This document shows, in pieces, positions 63,601 to 64,000 of a stretch of DNA of 64,000 nucleotides. The position numbers and the translations under genes were made by a program. Source of the DNA: Sphaerospermopsis torques-reginae ITEP-024 (lineage in GTDB: Bacteria > Cyanobacteriota > Cyanobacteriia > Cyanobacteriales > Nostocaceae); assembly GCF_019598945.1 (NCBI RefSeq), contig NZ_CP080598.1:2604001-2668000 (forward strand). Reading direction: 5' to 3'. The notes below the pieces were generated by a model. That model saw nothing but the letters and a program-made list of their open reading frames with translations. It searched no databases and had not been told where the DNA came from. Every line of letters starts with the position of its first letter. Position 1 is the first letter of the stretch.

Positions 63601-64000
63601 TTCATAACCCAAAGCGGTAATTTTTTCGCTGAACTCATCTAAATCATATTCCATCCCCTTTTGTAAAGAGAGACAAAAAGATTTAAATACCTCTGGGGGT
63701 GGAAGGTGTGGTTGTAGTGCGCCTATAGTAGCAACAATAGCTGTATTTTTATTCGGAATGCCACTACTAATCAAATCTGCCAAAACCTGCATTTGACCCC
63801 AGCTTAACTCAGTTTCTGGGTCAAAAGGTTCATAGGGAGAAGCTTCCGAAGTGGGGTAAAAATGTACAGTATTCCATCCCATAGCTTCCATTTGGGCATA
63901 AACCCGCCCAGCTTCTTCCAGAGTGGCACAGATTACACATAAATCTCTACCCTCATGATGAGCCAAAGCGGAAGTAACTAAACCCTTGGGTAAGCGGGAA
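60619..64000 (-). CDS. mfd: Transcription-repair coupling factor Mfd (partial at window edge)
   Basis: The frame is open to the right edge; the N-terminal end lies outside. Visible parts in N-to-C order: [20 protein letters not shown], the UvrB-homology module, the RNA-polymerase-interaction domain ([21 protein letters not shown]), the helicase motifs ([61 protein letters not shown]), and the regulatory C-terminal domain. Mfd moves stalled RNA polymerase and recruits UvrA. Start codons inside the window (TTG at 63966) are not the true start. Confidence 0.97.
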   Translation of the reverse strand, partial: SRLPKGLVTSALAHHEGRDLCVICATLEEAGRVYAQMEAMGWNTVHFYPTSEASPYEPFDPETELSWGQMQVLADLISSGIPNKNTAIVATIGALQPHLPPPEVFKSFCLSLQKGMEYDLDEFSEKITALGYERVSLVETEGQWSRRGDIVDVFPVSSELPVRLEWFGDEIEKIREFDPSTQRSALDKVNQISLTPTSFAPIVLAALKNHPNFTTIVETFHETSLQESELQSLEGSRRFLGLAFNKPASILDYLSENTLVAIDEVEQCHAHSDRWVENADIQWSVISEQLSAKIPKIHFTFDECLTEIGSFHKLYLSELAEENSGTNLASRPLPVTPHQFAKLAETLRQERERKFAVWIISAQPSRSVSLLQEHDCPAQFIPNPRDYQAIDKLHINYTPVALKYSGLAELEGFILPSYRIVIVTDREFYGQHSLANFGYVRKRRQAKSKQVDPNKLRPGDFVVHRSHGIGKFVKLESLTINNETRDYIVVQYADGVLRVAADQVGSLSRFRTNADNPPALHKMTGKAWENTKNKVRKSIKKLAVDLLKLYAARSQQQGFSYPQDMPWQAEMEDSFPYQPTTDQLKAVQDVKRDMESERPMDRLVCGDVGFGKTEVAIRAIFKAVTAGKQVALLAPTTILTQQHYHTIKERFSPYPVNVGLLNRFRSAEEKRNIQKRLATGELDIVVGTHQLLGKGVQFKDLGLLVIDEEQRFGVNQKEKIKSLKTQVDVLTLSATPIPRTLYMSLSGIREMSLITTPPPTRRPIQTHLAPLNPEIVRSAIRQELDRGGQVFYVVPRVEGIEETTTKLREMIPGGRFAIAHGQMDESELESTMLTFSNHEADILVCTTIIESGLDIPRVNTILIEDAHRFGLSQLYQLRGRVGRAGIQAHAWLFYPKQRELSDAARQRLRAIQEFTQLGSGYQLAMRDMEIRGVGNLLGAEQSGQMDAIGFDLYMEMLEKAIREIRGQEIPQVEDTQIDLNLTAFIPSTYITDIDQKMSAYRAVATAKSQEELKGIAAEWTDRYGAIPVPANQLLRVMELKQLAKALGFSRIKPENKQHIVLETPMEEPAWNLLAEKLTDSMRNRFVYSQGKVTARGLGVFKAEQQLQTLIDVFSKMQGVIPEVALV

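Noticed and set aside
1-64000. tRNA, rRNA, tmRNA or known riboswitch
   Set aside because: No tRNA-like cloverleaf or T-loop consensus and no recognisable riboswitch core was found by eye; a covariance-model search would be decisive.

Overview
The window is cyanobacterial chromosome, most likely from a filamentous heterocyst-forming member of the Nostocales (inference). The support is the many HIP1 octamers (GCGATCGC), genes limited to oxygenic phototrophs (CP12, a single-helix high-light-inducible protein, the ferredoxin-thioredoxin reductase catalytic chain), a cyanobacterial aa3 oxidase cluster, AT-rich intergenic DNA with heptad repeats (TTGGTAA / TTGGTGA), and several Uma2-family genes.

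Region 1 (1-9.5 kb) is defence DNA: the 3' part of a type III-D-like CRISPR-Cas operon on the + strand. It holds csx10 (entering from the left edge), a small helical protein, a CARF sensor with a C-terminal domain that may be RelE-like, two Csm3/Csx7-type Cas7 proteins, a csx19-like gene, a third diverged RAMP and an unrecognised helical-plus-beta protein. Two PD-(D/E)XK-type genes (one Uma2) are interspersed. No cas10, cas6, cas1 or cas2 is inside the window. A HigBA-type toxin-antitoxin pair and a two-repeat CRISPR remnant follow. A second two-repeat mini-array with the same repeat core lies at 30.6 kb.

Region 2 (9.6-19 kb) is core metabolism: cp12, then ctaB-ctaA on the minus strand divergent from ctaC-ctaD-ctaE (terminal oxidase), then a high-light-inducible protein and alanine dehydrogenase. 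Region 3 (19.2-22.1 kb) is a Type II restriction-modification unit (C-5 cytosine methylase, TdeIII-like endonuclease, controller-like HTH protein) followed by a small inverted-repeat element.

Region 4 (22-48 kb) mixes housekeeping genes (hisS, bioF, ruvA, spp, rbgA, bioD, prs, a lepB paralogue), a probable 2-oxoglutarate decarboxylase / succinate-semialdehyde dehydrogenase pair (cyanobacterial TCA bypass), a Ser/Thr kinase with a frameshifted low-complexity tail, several gene remnants and many miniature inverted repeats. At 47.4-48.3 kb an antitoxin has lost nearly all of its Doc-like toxin and is followed by an intact VapBC-type pair.

Region 5 (48.5-64 kb) holds typA, two more Uma2 genes plus a Uma2 remnant, an unrecognised protein with an Mrr-like QxK nuclease signature, a DUF58 protein, ftrC, a DUF309 gene, an LPS-export block (lptA-like, lptB, lptF/G) and mfd running off the right edge. 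The most interesting points are the unassigned type III-D proteins, the covarying hairpin element found three times (once inside the cas operon), the mini-CRISPR with nearby duplicated promoter segments, the signal-peptidase paralogue whose nucleophile is Ala, and the truncated Doc gene behind an intact antitoxin. All calls come from reading the sequence; no database search was run.
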